From the NCBI GenBank assembly GCA_025506515.1, contig CM046452.1, forward strand, positions 40,085,518 through 40,149,517: a DNA stretch of 64,000 bases, read 5' to 3'. Below, piece after piece: positions 20,074 through 31,830 of this stretch (the first letter of the stretch is position 1; each line of letters opens with the position of its first letter). Source of the DNA: Flaveria trinervia (lineage: Eukaryota > Streptophyta > Magnoliopsida > Asterales > Asteraceae). A model generated the notes under the pieces. That model saw only the letters and a program-made list of their open reading frames with translations. It was not told where the DNA came from and did no database searches. The position numbers were made by a program, and so were the translations under genes.

Positions 20074-22290
20074 TGTAACACCTGGTATTTTAAAGACAAA
20101 GAAGGAATGAATAAAGTGAAGAAAAAGATGGAAATAAAACCCAAGTCTAGAGGTTAAAAGTGTCAAAAGTACAAAATCTTTGAAAAGTTGGTGGTAAAGG
20201 TGGCATGGCCGCCGATCAATCTCTCTACACCCAATTCCCAGATTTTACAGAGAGAGTAACTGGAAGCAGATAACTCTCGGTTTTGAAGAGAAACAAGAAG
20301 AAAAGTGCGAATTCAAGGTAACAATTCATGTTTTTATGGTGTTCTTAACCGGTTATGTCCTTGGGTTTGTGCTTATGTGTGTTTTTATCTATTCGAGTAT
20401 GTTTTAGTGGGTTTCTAGGCGGCTGAACTCAATTGCAAACGAGTTTGGAAGAAGCCACACTCAAGAGCTGCAAAGGTGAGTTCTAGAACCCCTCTTTTAC
20501 ATATTTTAGCTGATTTTGGGGCTGGAAATGCATGAATGTATGTTTTTATTAAGCTGGGTTTTGGACCCGTATGTATGTATGTGTGTATGTTGATGTTATG
20601 ATGTAATGTGCGGCTATGTTCATGCTTGATGATGTGGGATAGTGTTTCTAAGGCTTAGAAGGCAAGAGTTAAGCTTAGAACATGATTGATGTTGTTTGGG
20701 AACTAAGACCTGATGATTAGAGCTCATATGTTTAAGTTTTAAAAATCTGCCCAAGTGTTCAAAAGCCAGTGCGGATGAGGAATGGATCAAATGCGGGAGA
20801 ACATTGACTAAGTATGGGAAACGCAGATGAGTATGGAAAGTCAATACCGATGGCAGTTAATGCAGATGGGCATTAACCACTAAGTACGCCAATATGGATG
20901 AGTAATGGAAGAAATGCGGATGAACATTGACTAAGTATGGGAAATGCGGATGAGTAAAGTCAATCGGATGAACATTGACTAACTATGGGAAATGCAGATG
21001 AGTAAAGTCAATGTGGATGAACAAATACGGATGGACAATGACTAAGTATGGGAAATGCGGATGAGTAAGGTCAACGTGGATGAACAAATGAAGATGAACT
21101 ATAGCAAACGTAGATGAACACTTAGAATATTTCTAACTTTTTAGAGAAAAGTGTAATCTAGGCTTTGACTTGGGAGGTTCCCAGGGGTTCGTGTAAGCTA
21201 ACTTTTGAGATTATAAATGTTATGAGGGGCATGTTATGATGGACGTTGATGCTTATGCATGATGGTATGTATGATGTATGTTACGTATGTATGTTGTCCT
21301 ATATGATGATGCTGACTATTGATGTTGATGTTCTTATTATCTATGATTGTTTTCCCTTGACTTTACGCTGAATGTTAATAAATGAAATGAAAGTATTACG
21401 TAACGTAAAGTGGAAGATAATGAAAATAGGAACGAAATGATGAATGCATGCATTAAAGAACGAACGAAAGTATGAAAGGCTTGCAAGCAAACGTAAGGAG
21501 GTTCACACCCAATGAAGGGTGTTAGCTCAACTGTGTGCAGGTTAGGTACCCCATAAGGAGGCACACTTGGGCTTGATCAGTGTGATTAAGCAAATGTATG
21601 GAGGTTCACACCCAATGAAGGGTGTTAGCTCAACTGTGTGCGGGTTAATTACCCCAGAAGGATGCACACTGGGGTCCAATCTTTGTGATTGACCATTCGT
21701 ATGGGACCCTTGCCGCTCACCCTAGGTAACTGCAGTCAGCTTCGTGCATAATGTTCGGGGTCTTTGAAAGACCTCAGGCCCAGTACCGGCTTTATGCATG
21801 ACGGTGGGGTGAAGCACATGGCATTGGTCCGAGTCAAAGTAAAGATGTAATGACGAATGTACGAAATGAATAAACGAATGAAGAAAGTAATAATGATATT
21901 ATATATGTGTACGTATAATGTGTGATCACATGCAAAAGTAATGAACGGTTAAATGAAAGTAGAAGTATGTTTTATTGTAAAACTAGAACTCACTCAGCAA
22001 CGATGACTTTTTATGCATTTTCCAATTGGTAGGTGAACATTGCTGAGGATGGCACGGGGCAGCTACTTGGCATTTTGGATGGCATTCTGTTGTTTAATGT
22101 TTTTGCATTGTAATGCGAACGAACAATGTTTTGAAACGAATGCTTGTATTAACTTGCAAAAGCATTTGTAATGATACGAAAAGTTATTTTTATGTTTGTG
22201 CTACAATGTTTTATGAATGTTAAATGTAATGTATATGTTTTTTGTGCAATGATTTACTAGCAGTAAGCGTCCAGGGAACGGGGCCCTACA
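20074..22290 (+). repeat. 5' LTR of G2 (2217 bp)
   Basis: TGTAACACCTGGTATTTTAA to GGAACGGGGCCCTACA. Includes AAAGGTGAGTTCTAGAACCC (20472-20491), a 5'-splice-like motif shared with G1. A degenerate array of GCGGATGAGTAA and CATTGACTAAGTATGGGAAA (20770-21120) follows, then two copies of the GGAGGTTCACACCCAATGAA block (21488 and 21601). No gene; ORFs on either strand follow from the repeats. Confidence 0.92.
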
Positions 22291-22293
22291 AGT

Positions 22294-22308
22294 TGGTATC
22301 AGAGCCGA
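22294..22308 (+). other. Primer binding site of G2
   Basis: TGGTATCAGAGCCGA, complementary to initiator tRNA-Met, three bases after the 5' LTR. The leader 22309-22642 carries no gene. Confidence 0.85.
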
Positions 22309-22642
22309 AGTTTAAGTGAAACGGGTAAACTTTCAAAATAAACCTAAACTTAAACTGAAAATGGGAGGGAAAGTGAAGGGATGCCAGTCTGAGTAGCTGC
22401 GTGCGATTAGGTATTTTCTTAATGATTAACCGGTATTATGTGCACAAGTTATGTGGTTATGTGTTGCTGGTAGATTTAGATATTGATGTAGTCAGGACAA
22501 GTAACACTTGGGGTATGAAGAGTAAAATAAGTGGCTAATCACAACTGGCCACTATAATTAGGGACTTAGTATACTTAACATAAAGTGAGTTGTTCCCTTG
22601 GATGACCGTGTTGGTGTTTGAATCTTTAGCATGTGTATGAGG

Positions 22643-23017
22643 ATGGACGGTGGAAAATCATCTAAAGCTTCACGTTGTTGAGGACGTGGTGTTGAACCAC
22701 GGGTCACTAGAGGAAGGCCTAGAGCCGAAAAGGTGGCTCATGAAGAACCAGAGACCCCTCATCTGGAGGTAGTGATGAGAGTGCAAATTTGAGAGCCTCA
22801 GTGAAGGAGGCGGTTGTGGTGGAAGTACATCAGGTCATGTAGATGATCCTACCGTCTATGGTGACCGAAGTGATAAAGGTTGTTAGAGATGGGGAAAGAA
22901 GAGAAAGGAGTAGACCTACGGGTGAAAGGAGACAACCCGAGACTAAGACGGTTTTTTTAGATGGCGAAGAAGAAGAGGAAGAAGAAGAGCCTATGCCGGA
23001 GATGGCACGAGGCTGTA
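22643..23017 (+). pseudogene. G2 gag, first part
   Basis: Starts MDGGKSSKASR and hits a stop 12 codons in. The family frame continues in pieces (VTEVIKVVRDGERRERSR, acidic EEEEEEEPMPEMARGC) up to the C insertion at 23017. The remaining gag is at 35575-36430. Confidence 0.75.
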
Positions 23018-23878
23018 TGTTAGGATCAGTGATCTACGTTTGATTGATTAGAGAGTATAGCAGCGGAATTCTAACAATGAATTAGCCAAATCACAAGAAC
23101 AAAAGATATTCAATGTAAGAACAAAATGGTTATAGATAGAGACGGTTATAGATAGAGAGAATTCTGCAGATATATTTCATTCAATATTCGCTTTCGTGGT
23201 AACGGAATGTCACAATTACAATTAGGTCGACACCTTTTATATAAGAGATGTGACGTCTGCTGATGTCATTTGATAGTGACATCTAATAGAATTTATCACA
23301 AACTACTGATAGTTAACACAACTACTGAAGATGTCAAACAGCTGACATCTTCTTACAAAAATACTAAGTGTTAACTATTATTACAACTACTGAAAAGAAA
23401 CTACTAAAACAATAACAACTGAAGAACATACTCTTCAGTTGTTTTACAAATACTGAAACAAGAAACTACTGAAAGGTAAACCATCACAACTATTGAAGAG
23501 ACCTCTTCAGCTGTTGTGACAACGTCTGATACTTTGGTCTTCAGCACTTGTGTCTTCAGACTTGTCTTCAGCACTTGTGTCTTCAGACTTTGTCTTCAGC
23601 ACTTGTGTCTTCAGACTTTGTCTTCAGCACTAGTGTCTTCAGACTTTGTCTTCAGCACTTGTGTCTTTAGACTTTGTCTTCAGCACTTGTGTCTTCAGAC
23701 TTTGTCTTCAGCACTTGTGTATTCAGACTTTGTCTTCAACACGTGTCTTCAAACTTTGTCTTTAGCACTTGTGTCTTCAGACTTTGTCTTCAGCACTTGT
23801 GGTCTTCAGTAGTTGCTATGATGTCTGTGGGACTTAAAGGTTTTTCTGATCCGGCTCATTGGTTCTTTTGGTCCAACA
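23018..23878 (-). repeat. 3' LTR of C (861 bp)
   Basis: Plus-strand ends TGTTAGGATCAGTGATC and TTTTGGTCCAACA. Contains the TATA motif CTTTTATATAAGAG (about 23234-23247), the hairpin 23484-23519 and a 28-bp tandem array (23540-23805). Compared with the other LTR it has a short duplication of GGTTATAGATAGAGA near 23130-23160. Confidence 0.93.
23540..23805. repeat. 28-bp tandem array in C LTR
   Basis: Unit GTCTTCAGCACTTGTGTCTT plus CAGACTTT, about 9 copies with point changes and one shortened unit. Because 28 is not a multiple of 3 and the unit lacks stops, all three frames stay open; the resulting ORFs are artefacts. The counterpart array is at 35215-35490. Confidence 0.92.
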
Positions 23879-23892
23879 AACTCCCCTGAACC
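23879..23892 (-). other. Polypurine tract of C
   Basis: Minus strand GGTTCAGGGGAGTT abuts the 3' LTR. Confidence 0.75.
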
Positions 23893-23966
23893 AATGCAGC
23901 CAAAACCTTTAACTTTATTGAGGTCCCACTTATTCTTGGCAGAATGGTGGTCTTTTTCCTTCTTGA

Positions 23967-26900
23967 TCAGTTGAGAAGATGACCCATATAAGCACTGGCC
24001 TGGGAAGAAATCTCAGAGATCTGTTTGGCAAGGTATGAATGGGAACTCTGTTTTGGGGAACTGGACACAGAGTTGTTACCCCATTCATGAGATCTACTTC
24101 CCCATGATGAGTCTGTACGACTCTCGAACATAGGCCTCAAGGAGAACACCTGTTCCTCCTTGGAGAGTTCTTCTACTCCTCCTTCAAAGAATAACTCTGG
24201 ACCATAGTACTCAGATAAGTACTTTACAGTCCTGCCATTCTTCAACTCCACAGTAGTTATCTCTCTATAGACAAATTCATCAGGATGAGTGCCCTCAAGA
24301 AGTAACTGGAGCTCATTCTTCTTAATGTCTTCAAGCTTCTTATATAATAACCCCTTTTGATCATCTTGTTTTCCAGTAAGGCTTGAGGGGTCATTTTTAA
24401 TTGATGAGCCTTCTTGAATCATCGATTATTTCCCAGGGTGAGACTACAATGGCCAACATGATTGTAGAGTCTATTGTTTTTCTAACCTGGCCATTGTATC
24501 TATGTGGAATGGATCTTTTGTGGATTCTAGAACTCACCTTGGGGTCTGGCCATACTCTCGCTCTTTCCTTTTGATACTGAAATGTGTGTTCGAGAGTGTA
24601 CAGCCTCTGAGCATGCCCTTTCATGGCTTGTATAGATGATGACTGAGGAATTTCCTTGTCAACCATCTTCAGTAGTTGCTCATCGTGCTGCTTCTGCTGT
24701 TCTTCATCTTCTATTTTGACTCTAACCGTTTCCCTTTGTGAGTCAGGTGTGATCATGAGTTGACTCCTGGGTTCTGGTAGCCTTAGAATAGCAGAGAGTG
24801 GCAGACTATCATCTTCATCCTCTTCTTCTTCATCTTCTTCTATCCTCAGCACATTCTCCTCCTTCTAGGTGCATCACTGGATGATTGTTGGGTTGGTTTT
24901 TGTGGTAAAGGAATTGTTTTGAAGGTTGAGGATGTTTGGATTTTGGTTTTGAGATTGGTTTGGAGATTTGAGGGGTAGGCTATTTTTGAGTGGGTGATTG
25001 GGAAGGTTGTTCAAGCATTTTGGTTGTGAGTTTGGCTTTTGTGAGTCTTGCCATTTCAAACCTTTTCCCAGCCCCACCTCATCAAGTGCTTCAATGATTA
25101 TCCCCTTATGAAATTGCTCAGACAACAGATTCTGGTGGCTATAGCCAGAATGCTGTCTCTAGTCCATGAACGAATCTCCATCACTGATCTTCCTAAGTAT
25201 TTGGCTATGAATCGAATCATGATCTCCAATCTCTCTTTCTCCTCTCCAGCACATTGTACCCAACCCATCTGTTTTGAATTCCCTCTACTTCCAACCTCCT
25301 GATCTCACTGTCTAGTGTGGCTGTATCAAAGCCTTGCTTGAAGAGTTGCTCAATGATTTTGTCCATGGATCAGCTGTGTGTTTCATCTGCATCTTTTACC
25401 AGCTCTTCCAAGGATTTTCTTCAGCATTCGATTGACACCAGCATTTTTCTTTCTTTTGTAGTGATCAGTTGTTGTTCCTTTTCCTTTTCCAACTCCTTGG
25501 TTTTCTCTTGTGCCTTCTCATCCTCAGTTCTTTTTCTTTTCTGTTCTTTCACTGCAGTACTCTCCCCCTTTTTGGATGCATTGGTGGTAGGGGTTCGTAC
25601 CACAGAAAGTTTCTTGTGCACAGCATTATCAATGAATGTTGTAGACTTGAGGAGATCCTCTCATCAATGGCTTTATAACAAATATCATTGATGATGGGAG
25701 TGATGAGAGGTAGGGATTGTTGGAATACAGCAACCATCTGCTCAGGGGGGTTCTGTCCCGGAGAGATAGTGCCAAAAGAAGAGGCTAGAGGCTCAGTGAC
25801 TGAGAGGGTAAAGTGTTTGGGGGACCTTCAAATGAAGGTGCCATCTGTGGGTTTGGGGGCAGATGGACTTACATCCTTAGACTTCTTGGCAAGCAGTTCT
25901 TGTAGTCTGCTTACCTCAGCCTCCAGGATGGTGTTGTGGCTAGAACGTCATAGAAAAAGCCCAGGTCATCAGCAGATGCTTAATCACCTGACCTCCTGCT
26001 TGTAGTAGATGTACATGCACTGGGTGTAGACCAGTTTTAGCATGTGCCCCTTTGTCTTGGAACTGTGGACTTCCAGCCTCAGGACTGTGTCCTTCATCAA
26101 CTGTTGCCTCTATTGAGGTCTTAGCTATGTTACCAGCCTCATTCTGATCATGTGCTGATTCAGAAGGTGGCAGCCTCACTAGATGTTCTAATCTCCCTAT
26201 CCACACCAGGAGATAGAACTTGTAAACCCCGGTGATGTGGGTTGTCAGAAGCATGGTGATCCTCTTCCTCAATATATGTGGTTCTCCCCTTTGTTGGTGG
26301 TTATTGGGGAGGAGGAGAGGCATGCAGCTGAGTCAGCACGTTGCAATGATTATTGTTGGGACTTTGGGGGGCGGTCCATGGGGAGATGGGAAGCAGTGTG
26401 CACCTGGGGAGATGGTGCTCTTTAATGGCAATCTCCTTAAGTGAGGAAGATCCCAGATGTGTGGGTACCCCTTCTGTGGTGGTTGCAGGCTCTTTTTGAG
26501 AGAATCCTGGATGGTGCTGTGGCTGCTAGAGTCCTCTGATGACTGCTGGGGTTTTAAGCCAGCAGTATATATCCTACCTTGGTGGTACAGGAGCATCTTC
26601 AGGGGACTCATCTCCCTGAATAGCTGTTTTGGGGTGTTTTGATTTTGGTTTAGTGGGGACTTTGGTTCTGGTGGGGAAGCTGTGGATCCCTGTGCTTGGG
26701 CTTTAGCATTCGGCAGCTTCTTTGAGAGTAAGGTCTGAGTTGTGCCTGGAGTATACCTCAGCCAAAACAGCTGGTGCAGGGACTCCAAGGCCAACAAGGC
26801 CATCAGATTTTAATTCATCTAAAATAATGGCCATCAGAAAACCGTGGGATTAATGGCCATCAGTTTGCCGCAGCTTTCTGAGCCAAGTTCTTTATTTCTA

Positions 26901-27438
26901 GAAACACGATTTCGACAAATTTAGCGGTTGGTGTTCTAGAATAGAATACAATACCTGTTGCCATTGGGATGACATTTGATCCCAAGAAGATGTCTTGGAG
27001 GCTAAGCAGACATTTACCATGTGAAAGATAAATTTCTCAGCATCATGGAAATGTTTCTTCAGAATGGTTGTAGCCCGAAATCACCTTCATACCCATGATT
27101 GATAAGGACATATCTGTTGTGCCCTTTGGGTATTCAGTCACAGTGGTGGAGTCGTGTAAGTGTAATGCCTGACGAATGATGTCGGCTGTAACGACCACTG
27201 GTTTCTGGTTGACAAGGGACCGAACAGAGATTTGGCCGGTAGACTCATCAGTATGAACAAAAGCATTTGACCAGAATTGACTGAGGGATTCAGGGTAGAT
27301 GGTCGGATTCAAGAGAAAGGCTGTGCGATATGGGGAATCCACCATTAAGTCAATGGCATTATCATATTTGTTCCAGAAAGCCGACTTGGTCAGGTAAGCA
27401 ACGCAGTTATGTCGCGGTTTCAGACTCATGGTCGCCAT
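23967..27438 (-). pseudogene. Extra 3' ORF of C (env-like position), broken
   Basis: A 3.5-kb coding relic. The start MATMSLKPRHNCVAYLTKSA (27438) opens a 131-codon globular block with VDSPYRTAFLLNPTIYPESL. A Pro-rich middle follows (26333-26803), then PKRGRVLQ and a basic KEQKRKRTEDEKAQEK region (about 25420-25740). Next come a helical part matching A1 253-780, an acidic EEDEEEEDEDD tract (24840-24852) and the C-terminal module DEFVYREITTVELKNGRT. It ends with AYMGHLLN at 23967. There are at least six frame changes. It resembles proteins I associate with Asteraceae retroelements, of unknown function. No clear membrane anchor, so calling it envelope would be over-reading. Confidence 0.72.
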
Positions 27439-27449
27439 GTTTGAGAGAG

Positions 27450-28330
27450 AAGCTCATAAAATAACGGCTAATGAAACATTCGAGAAGAAGACAGGTATTT
27501 ATATGGTTGGGGTTATAAAATGACTGAAGGGTTTAGTGTTAGTCATCAGTAGTTTTAAACCGACTGTTGACATGGTATTACCCTTTCAGACATTGAAACA
27601 GCTGAAGTCGTGGTTTTAGGCATCAGCAGTTAGAAAACTACTGAAGACCATGGTTTTGACTTCAGATGATGAAACAACTGAAGACTTGGTATCAGTCATT
27701 AGTAGTTGTGAAACTACTGAAGACATTGGTTTTGTCAGCAGTTGTTGTAAACAGCTGATGACTTGGTATTAGTCATCAGTAGTTGTGAAACTACTGAAGA
27801 CATGGTTTTGTCATCAGTTGTTGTAAACAGCTGATGACTTGGTATTAGTCATCAGTAGTTGTGAAACTACTGAAGACATGGTTTTGTCATCAGTTGTTGT
27901 AAACAGCTGATGACTTGGTATTAGTCATCTGTAGTTGTGAAACTATTGAAGACATGGTTTTGTCATCAGTTGTTGTAAACAGCTGATGACTTGGTATTAG
28001 TCATCAGTAGTTGTGAAACTACTGAAGACATGGTTTTGTCATCAGTTGTTTAGGATGAAACAACAGTTGTAGAAATAACTGAAGAGAAAGTTCTCTTCAG
28101 TAGTTTTCGTCAATTCATAGCCTTTCAGCTGTTTCATACTGTCCTCAACACTTACTCATCAGACTTTGCATCTGCTTTTCAGATGTTTCATAGGACGTCA
28201 GTACTTATCTGTTACTGATATCAGTAGTTATAACTACATCAGTAGTTGTAACTTGATCAGTTGTTTTAACAGAATCAGTACTATCTGTGATATGGTTACT
28301 AATGATGATCAATATTTATTTACTGAGATC
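27450..28330 (-). promoter_or_regulatory. C spacer upstream of extra ORF: hairpin-rich repeat array
   Basis: Gene-free stretch between RNase H and the extra ORF start. 27694-28050 is a tandem array of about 4.7 units of 76 bp (starts at 27694, 27771, 27847, 27923, 27999). Each unit carries two inverted repeats: CAGTAGTTGTGAAACTACTG and CATCAGTTGTTGTAAACAGC followed by TGATG. The flanks (27540-27690, 28050-28330) hold degenerate copies. The words CAGTAGTT, AACTACTG and CAGCTGATG are also the building blocks of the C and A LTRs. A role in expressing the downstream ORF is inference. Confidence 0.75.
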
Positions 28331-28339
28331 ATCAGTAAT

Positions 28340-28985
28340 TATCACTTATTCTAGCTGCAGCATACCAACCTTAACATAAGGTTTTGGAAAGTAGAACTAT
28401 CCAAAGGCTTAGTAAAATATATCTGCAAACTCATCAGCACTAGGCACAAACTTAGGATCAATCAGACCTTTTTCAAAACAATCCCGAATAAGTGATGTCT
28501 GTCTCTATATGTTTGGTCCTAGAGTGCTGGACTGGATTTTTGACAATACACAGAGCTGAAGCACTATCCATTAGTAATGGAGTCTTAGTCTCTGTAATGT
28601 CATATCCGAAGTTGGTTCTGAAGCCAGAGTACCTGAGAAGCAACTTGCAGCAGCAATGTACACGGCTTCAGCAGTTGATGTAGCAACAGATGTTTGTTTT
28701 TACTCTGCCAAGAAATCAAACAGTTGCTCCTGAATTGACAACCACCAGAAGTTGACTTTCTAGTTAACTTGCACCCTGCATAGTCACTATCTAAAAAGCA
28801 ACTAATTTGCAAGAGTGTCCAGTGGAATACCATAAACCCAGAGATTGTGTACCTTGCAATATCTAAAGATTCTCTTGACTGCAATCAAATGAGACTCTTT
28901 AGGAGCAGCCTGAAATCTAGCACAACACATGTAGCAAACATAATATCTGGTCTAGAAGCTGTTAAATACATCAAGGACCCAATCA
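28340..28985 (-). pseudogene. C RNase H
   Basis: Copia-type RNase H: DSDYAGCKLTRKSTSGGCQF (28780-28725 region), ISWQSKNK, then the AEYIAA-equivalent stretch and QVLWLQNQLRDYG-like end. Frameshifts separate the blocks, including one near 28985 between it and the reverse transcriptase. Removes RNA from the RNA-DNA hybrid during reverse transcription. Confidence 0.8.
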
Positions 28986-29741
28986 TACATCTGTAAATGT
29001 TTCATCAATAGCTTTACCTTTCTGATCAGCATCCAGTTGTGTGGTGTTGCACACGGGAGTAGAACAGGGCTTAGAGTTTTGTAAATCAAACTTATTCAAA
29101 AGATCTTTTGTATATTTTGACTGATGAATAAAGGTTCCATCAGCCTTTTGTTTAATTTGCAAGCCTAGAAAGAACTGTAATTCTCCCATTGCACTCATTT
29201 CAAACCTCTTTTTCATTAATGTTGTAAAATCATCACACAACTGGGGAGCAGAGGATGCAAAAATGATATCATCAACATAAATCTGAACAAGTAGCTTATG
29301 CTGATCCACCTTCTTAATAAACAAAGTTTTATCATTGGAGCCTCTAGTGAAATTATTCTTAAGAAGAAAAGTGGAAAGTGTCTCATACCAGGCTCTAGGA
29401 GCTTGTTTCAACCCATAAAGAGCCTTATCAAGTTTATACACCCATTCAGGATGTTTATTATCCTCAAAACCTAGTGGTTGACACACATAAACTTCTTCTT
29501 TTATTTTACCATATAGAAATGCACTTTTGACATCCATTTGAAAAACTTTAGGATTATGGAATGCAACATAGGCTAAAAACAATCTGATTGCCTCTAGTCT
29601 GGCTACAGGGGCAAAGGTTTCATCATAGTCAATACCTTCTTCTTGTGAAAACCCCTGTACAACCAATCTAGCCTTGTTCTTAACAATGAGCCCATTTTCA
29701 TCAGTTTTATTCCTAAACACCCATTTAGTCCTATTGCACAC
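28983..29741 (-). CDS. C reverse transcriptase (copia type)
   Basis: 252 codons open, the longest intact pol block of the window. It starts in KWVFRNKTDENG, continues ARLVVQGFSQEEGIDYDETF, VFQMDVKSAFLYG (first catalytic Asp) and ALYGLKQAPRAWY, then the catalytic YVDD at 29268-29279. GELQFFLGLQIKQ and the CSTPVCNTTQ landmark follow. It ends at a stop just before RNase H. Domain order matches copia pol. It is a piece of a polyprotein, not an independent gene, and the methionine at 29741 is not the real start. Confidence 0.9.
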   Translation of the reverse strand: MCNRTKWVFRNKTDENGLIVKNKARLVVQGFSQEEGIDYDETFAPVARLEAIRLFLAYVAFHNPKVFQMDVKSAFLYGKIKEEVYVCQPLGFEDNKHPEWVYKLDKALYGLKQAPRAWYETLSTFLLKNNFTRGSNDKTLFIKKVDQHKLLVQIYVDDIIFASSAPQLCDDFTTLMKKRFEMSAMGELQFFLGLQIKQKADGTFIHQSKYTKDLLNKFDLQNSKPCSTPVCNTTQLDADQKGKAIDETFTDV

Positions 29742-29744
29742 TTA

Positions 29745-31200
29745 CCTGGGGGAAGAGGAACCAGTTCCCACACTTGCTGTTTCTTGAACTGAAGTAGCTC
29801 AAGCTGCATGGCTTCAACCCATCCATTGTCTCTCAAAGCAACATGGTAGTTCTTTGGCTCTAGCTGACTGATGAACAGAGCATAGAAGCAGAAGTTAGAC
29901 AATTGACTTCTTGTTGAAACACCAGCATTGATATCACCAATAATCTGAGACATTGGGTGATTCTTCAGTTCTTGATAAACAATGAGATCTGTGTAAGTGT
30001 TTGTAGGACCTTCAGCAGCAGCAGATGTTGATGCAGACTCTTGAAACCAAGAATTAGATGGTAACTCAAAAGATGTAGAGGCATCAGAGATCTCTTCAGC
30101 ATTTGTTGTGGATGGAACTGCTGAAGCTACAGTAACATCAAATTTAGCAGACACAGGCAGTTGGTCACTAAACTTGAATAGGTGAGTATTGATATTATCA
30201 TCATCTCATCAATACCACCAGGTGGAAGGCATGCTGCAGAAGATGATTTATCCACATGATCTGCAACATCTGGAGGTTGATAAGGAACATATTGCTGTAT
30301 GTCCAAATCAAACAACTCCACAGGGTTTTGTGGAATCTTGTCCATAGGAGATTCATTAAACTTCACATGCAAAGTCTCTTCAACTATCTTTGTTCTGCAG
30401 TTGAAGACTCTGTATGCCTTGCAAGTAGATGAATAACCAACAAAATACCCTGCATCCACCTTAGGATCAAATTTTTGGAGTTGATCCTTTGTGTGAGAAT
30501 AAAACAGGGACACCCAAATTCTTTGAAAAATGAAATTAGAGGAGCCAAGTGATGGAGAACATCATATGGAGTCTTCATAAACCTCTGATTTACTAAGACT
30601 TTATTCTGCACATAGCAAGCTGTGTTAACAGCATCAGCCCAAAAGGTCAGTGGCAAACCAGAGTCAGCCAGATGGACTTGCAGCTTCAAAGGGGTCTCTC
30701 CTCTCCACTACTCTATTTTGTTCTGGAGTCCGTGGTATATAAACTGCCTTTTGATTCCCTTGAAAGATAGAAGTCATCAAGTCTGTGGTTTCTGCATTCA
30801 GTTCCATTGTCACTCCTAATACACTTGACTGGAAGGGAATACTGCTTCTCAACATACAACACAAATGAATAATCTTCTGAGCAAACTCATCCTTTGAATG
30901 TAGAAAGAAAGTCCATACAAATCAGGAGTAATCATCCACAACTACCAGACAGTATTTCTTCTTTGCCATGCTCATTACTCTGACAGGACCAAATAGATCC
31001 ATATGCAGTAATTGCAAGCATGCAGTGGACTTAGGCTCTTCAATAGGAGGGAATGAGACTTTGTGTTGTTTTCCTTTTAAACAAGCAGTGCAGGTTTCAT
31101 CACAGTGGAAATCCTTTATTGGTAAGCCTCTAACTAAACTATTGTGGATTAGCTGATTCATGTTTTTGAAATTACATGACCCAGCCTTCTGTGCCACAGT
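29745..31200 (-). pseudogene. C integrase with GAG-pre-integrase domain
   Basis: LWHRRLGHVNFKNMNQLI (pre-integrase HHCC, about 31225-31150), CTACLKGKQHKVSF, then the core: LLHMDLFGPVRVMSM (first Asp), VVVDDYS, a stop, then TPEQNRVVER with the catalytic Glu (about 30710). The C-terminal part has WADAVNTACYVQNKVL, GYSSTCKAYRVFNCRT and a spacer with FELPSNSW running into the reverse transcriptase. It is broken into at least five frames. Confidence 0.82.
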
Positions 31201-31830
31201 TTAGATTCTTGAGAAGAGGCTTTGGAAAATAGGCAAGGATTGCCTCTGAGATCTATTTTCTGGAAAGATCTAAGGCATACACTCTTCCTGTCCTGTTGGT
31301 TCTCAGGAGAGTGTGATCATCCAACACCTTATCAATCAAATGCAGAACTTTGGATGATGAATGATATACAGTTCTGACTGGTGAAAAGAGCAACATGGCC
31401 TTTATCACACATTTGACTGACACTCAAGAGATTATACTTGAGATTTTCCACATGATTAACATCATCAAACTTTATTTCTCCATTGGAGACAAAGCCGTTG
31501 CCAATGATGTAACCCCTAGCATCATTGCCAAAAGAAACAAACCCCTTCTTTCCTGAGAGTAGTCATGAAGAGAGAGCTGTTCCCAGTCATGTGCATAGAT
31601 CCCCCACTGTCTACATACCAGATGCTACTTTGGCATGTTGAAGAACCCTGCAATTATAAACAATCAGTTAGTTTTAGAGACCCAAACCTTTTTGGTTTTG
31701 GGCATGGTCTCATCAACAGATGGTAAACTAACAGGTTTGATGGAAACAACAGCCTGAGAGGAAGAAGATGGTGAAGAAGAGGAATCCTTTGGCTTGGACC
31801 TCCTTTTCTGTGGTTTCAACATAGGAAATC
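31200..31830 (-). pseudogene. C protease and linker
   Basis: Matches A2 4241-4690: a Ser-rich linker (KRRSKPKDSSSSPSSSSQ), then the copia protease entry (VCRQWGIYAHDW is the shifted reading of YVDSGGSMHMTG, about 31590-31620). GKKGF-like and NVENLKYNLLSVSQ-like regions are present in shifted frames. Confidence 0.6.

Noticed and set aside
27694..28050. CRISPR-like array because of regular 76-bp spacing
   Set aside because: The whole unit is repeated with no unique spacers, and this is a plant retroelement; it is an ordinary tandem repeat with hairpins.
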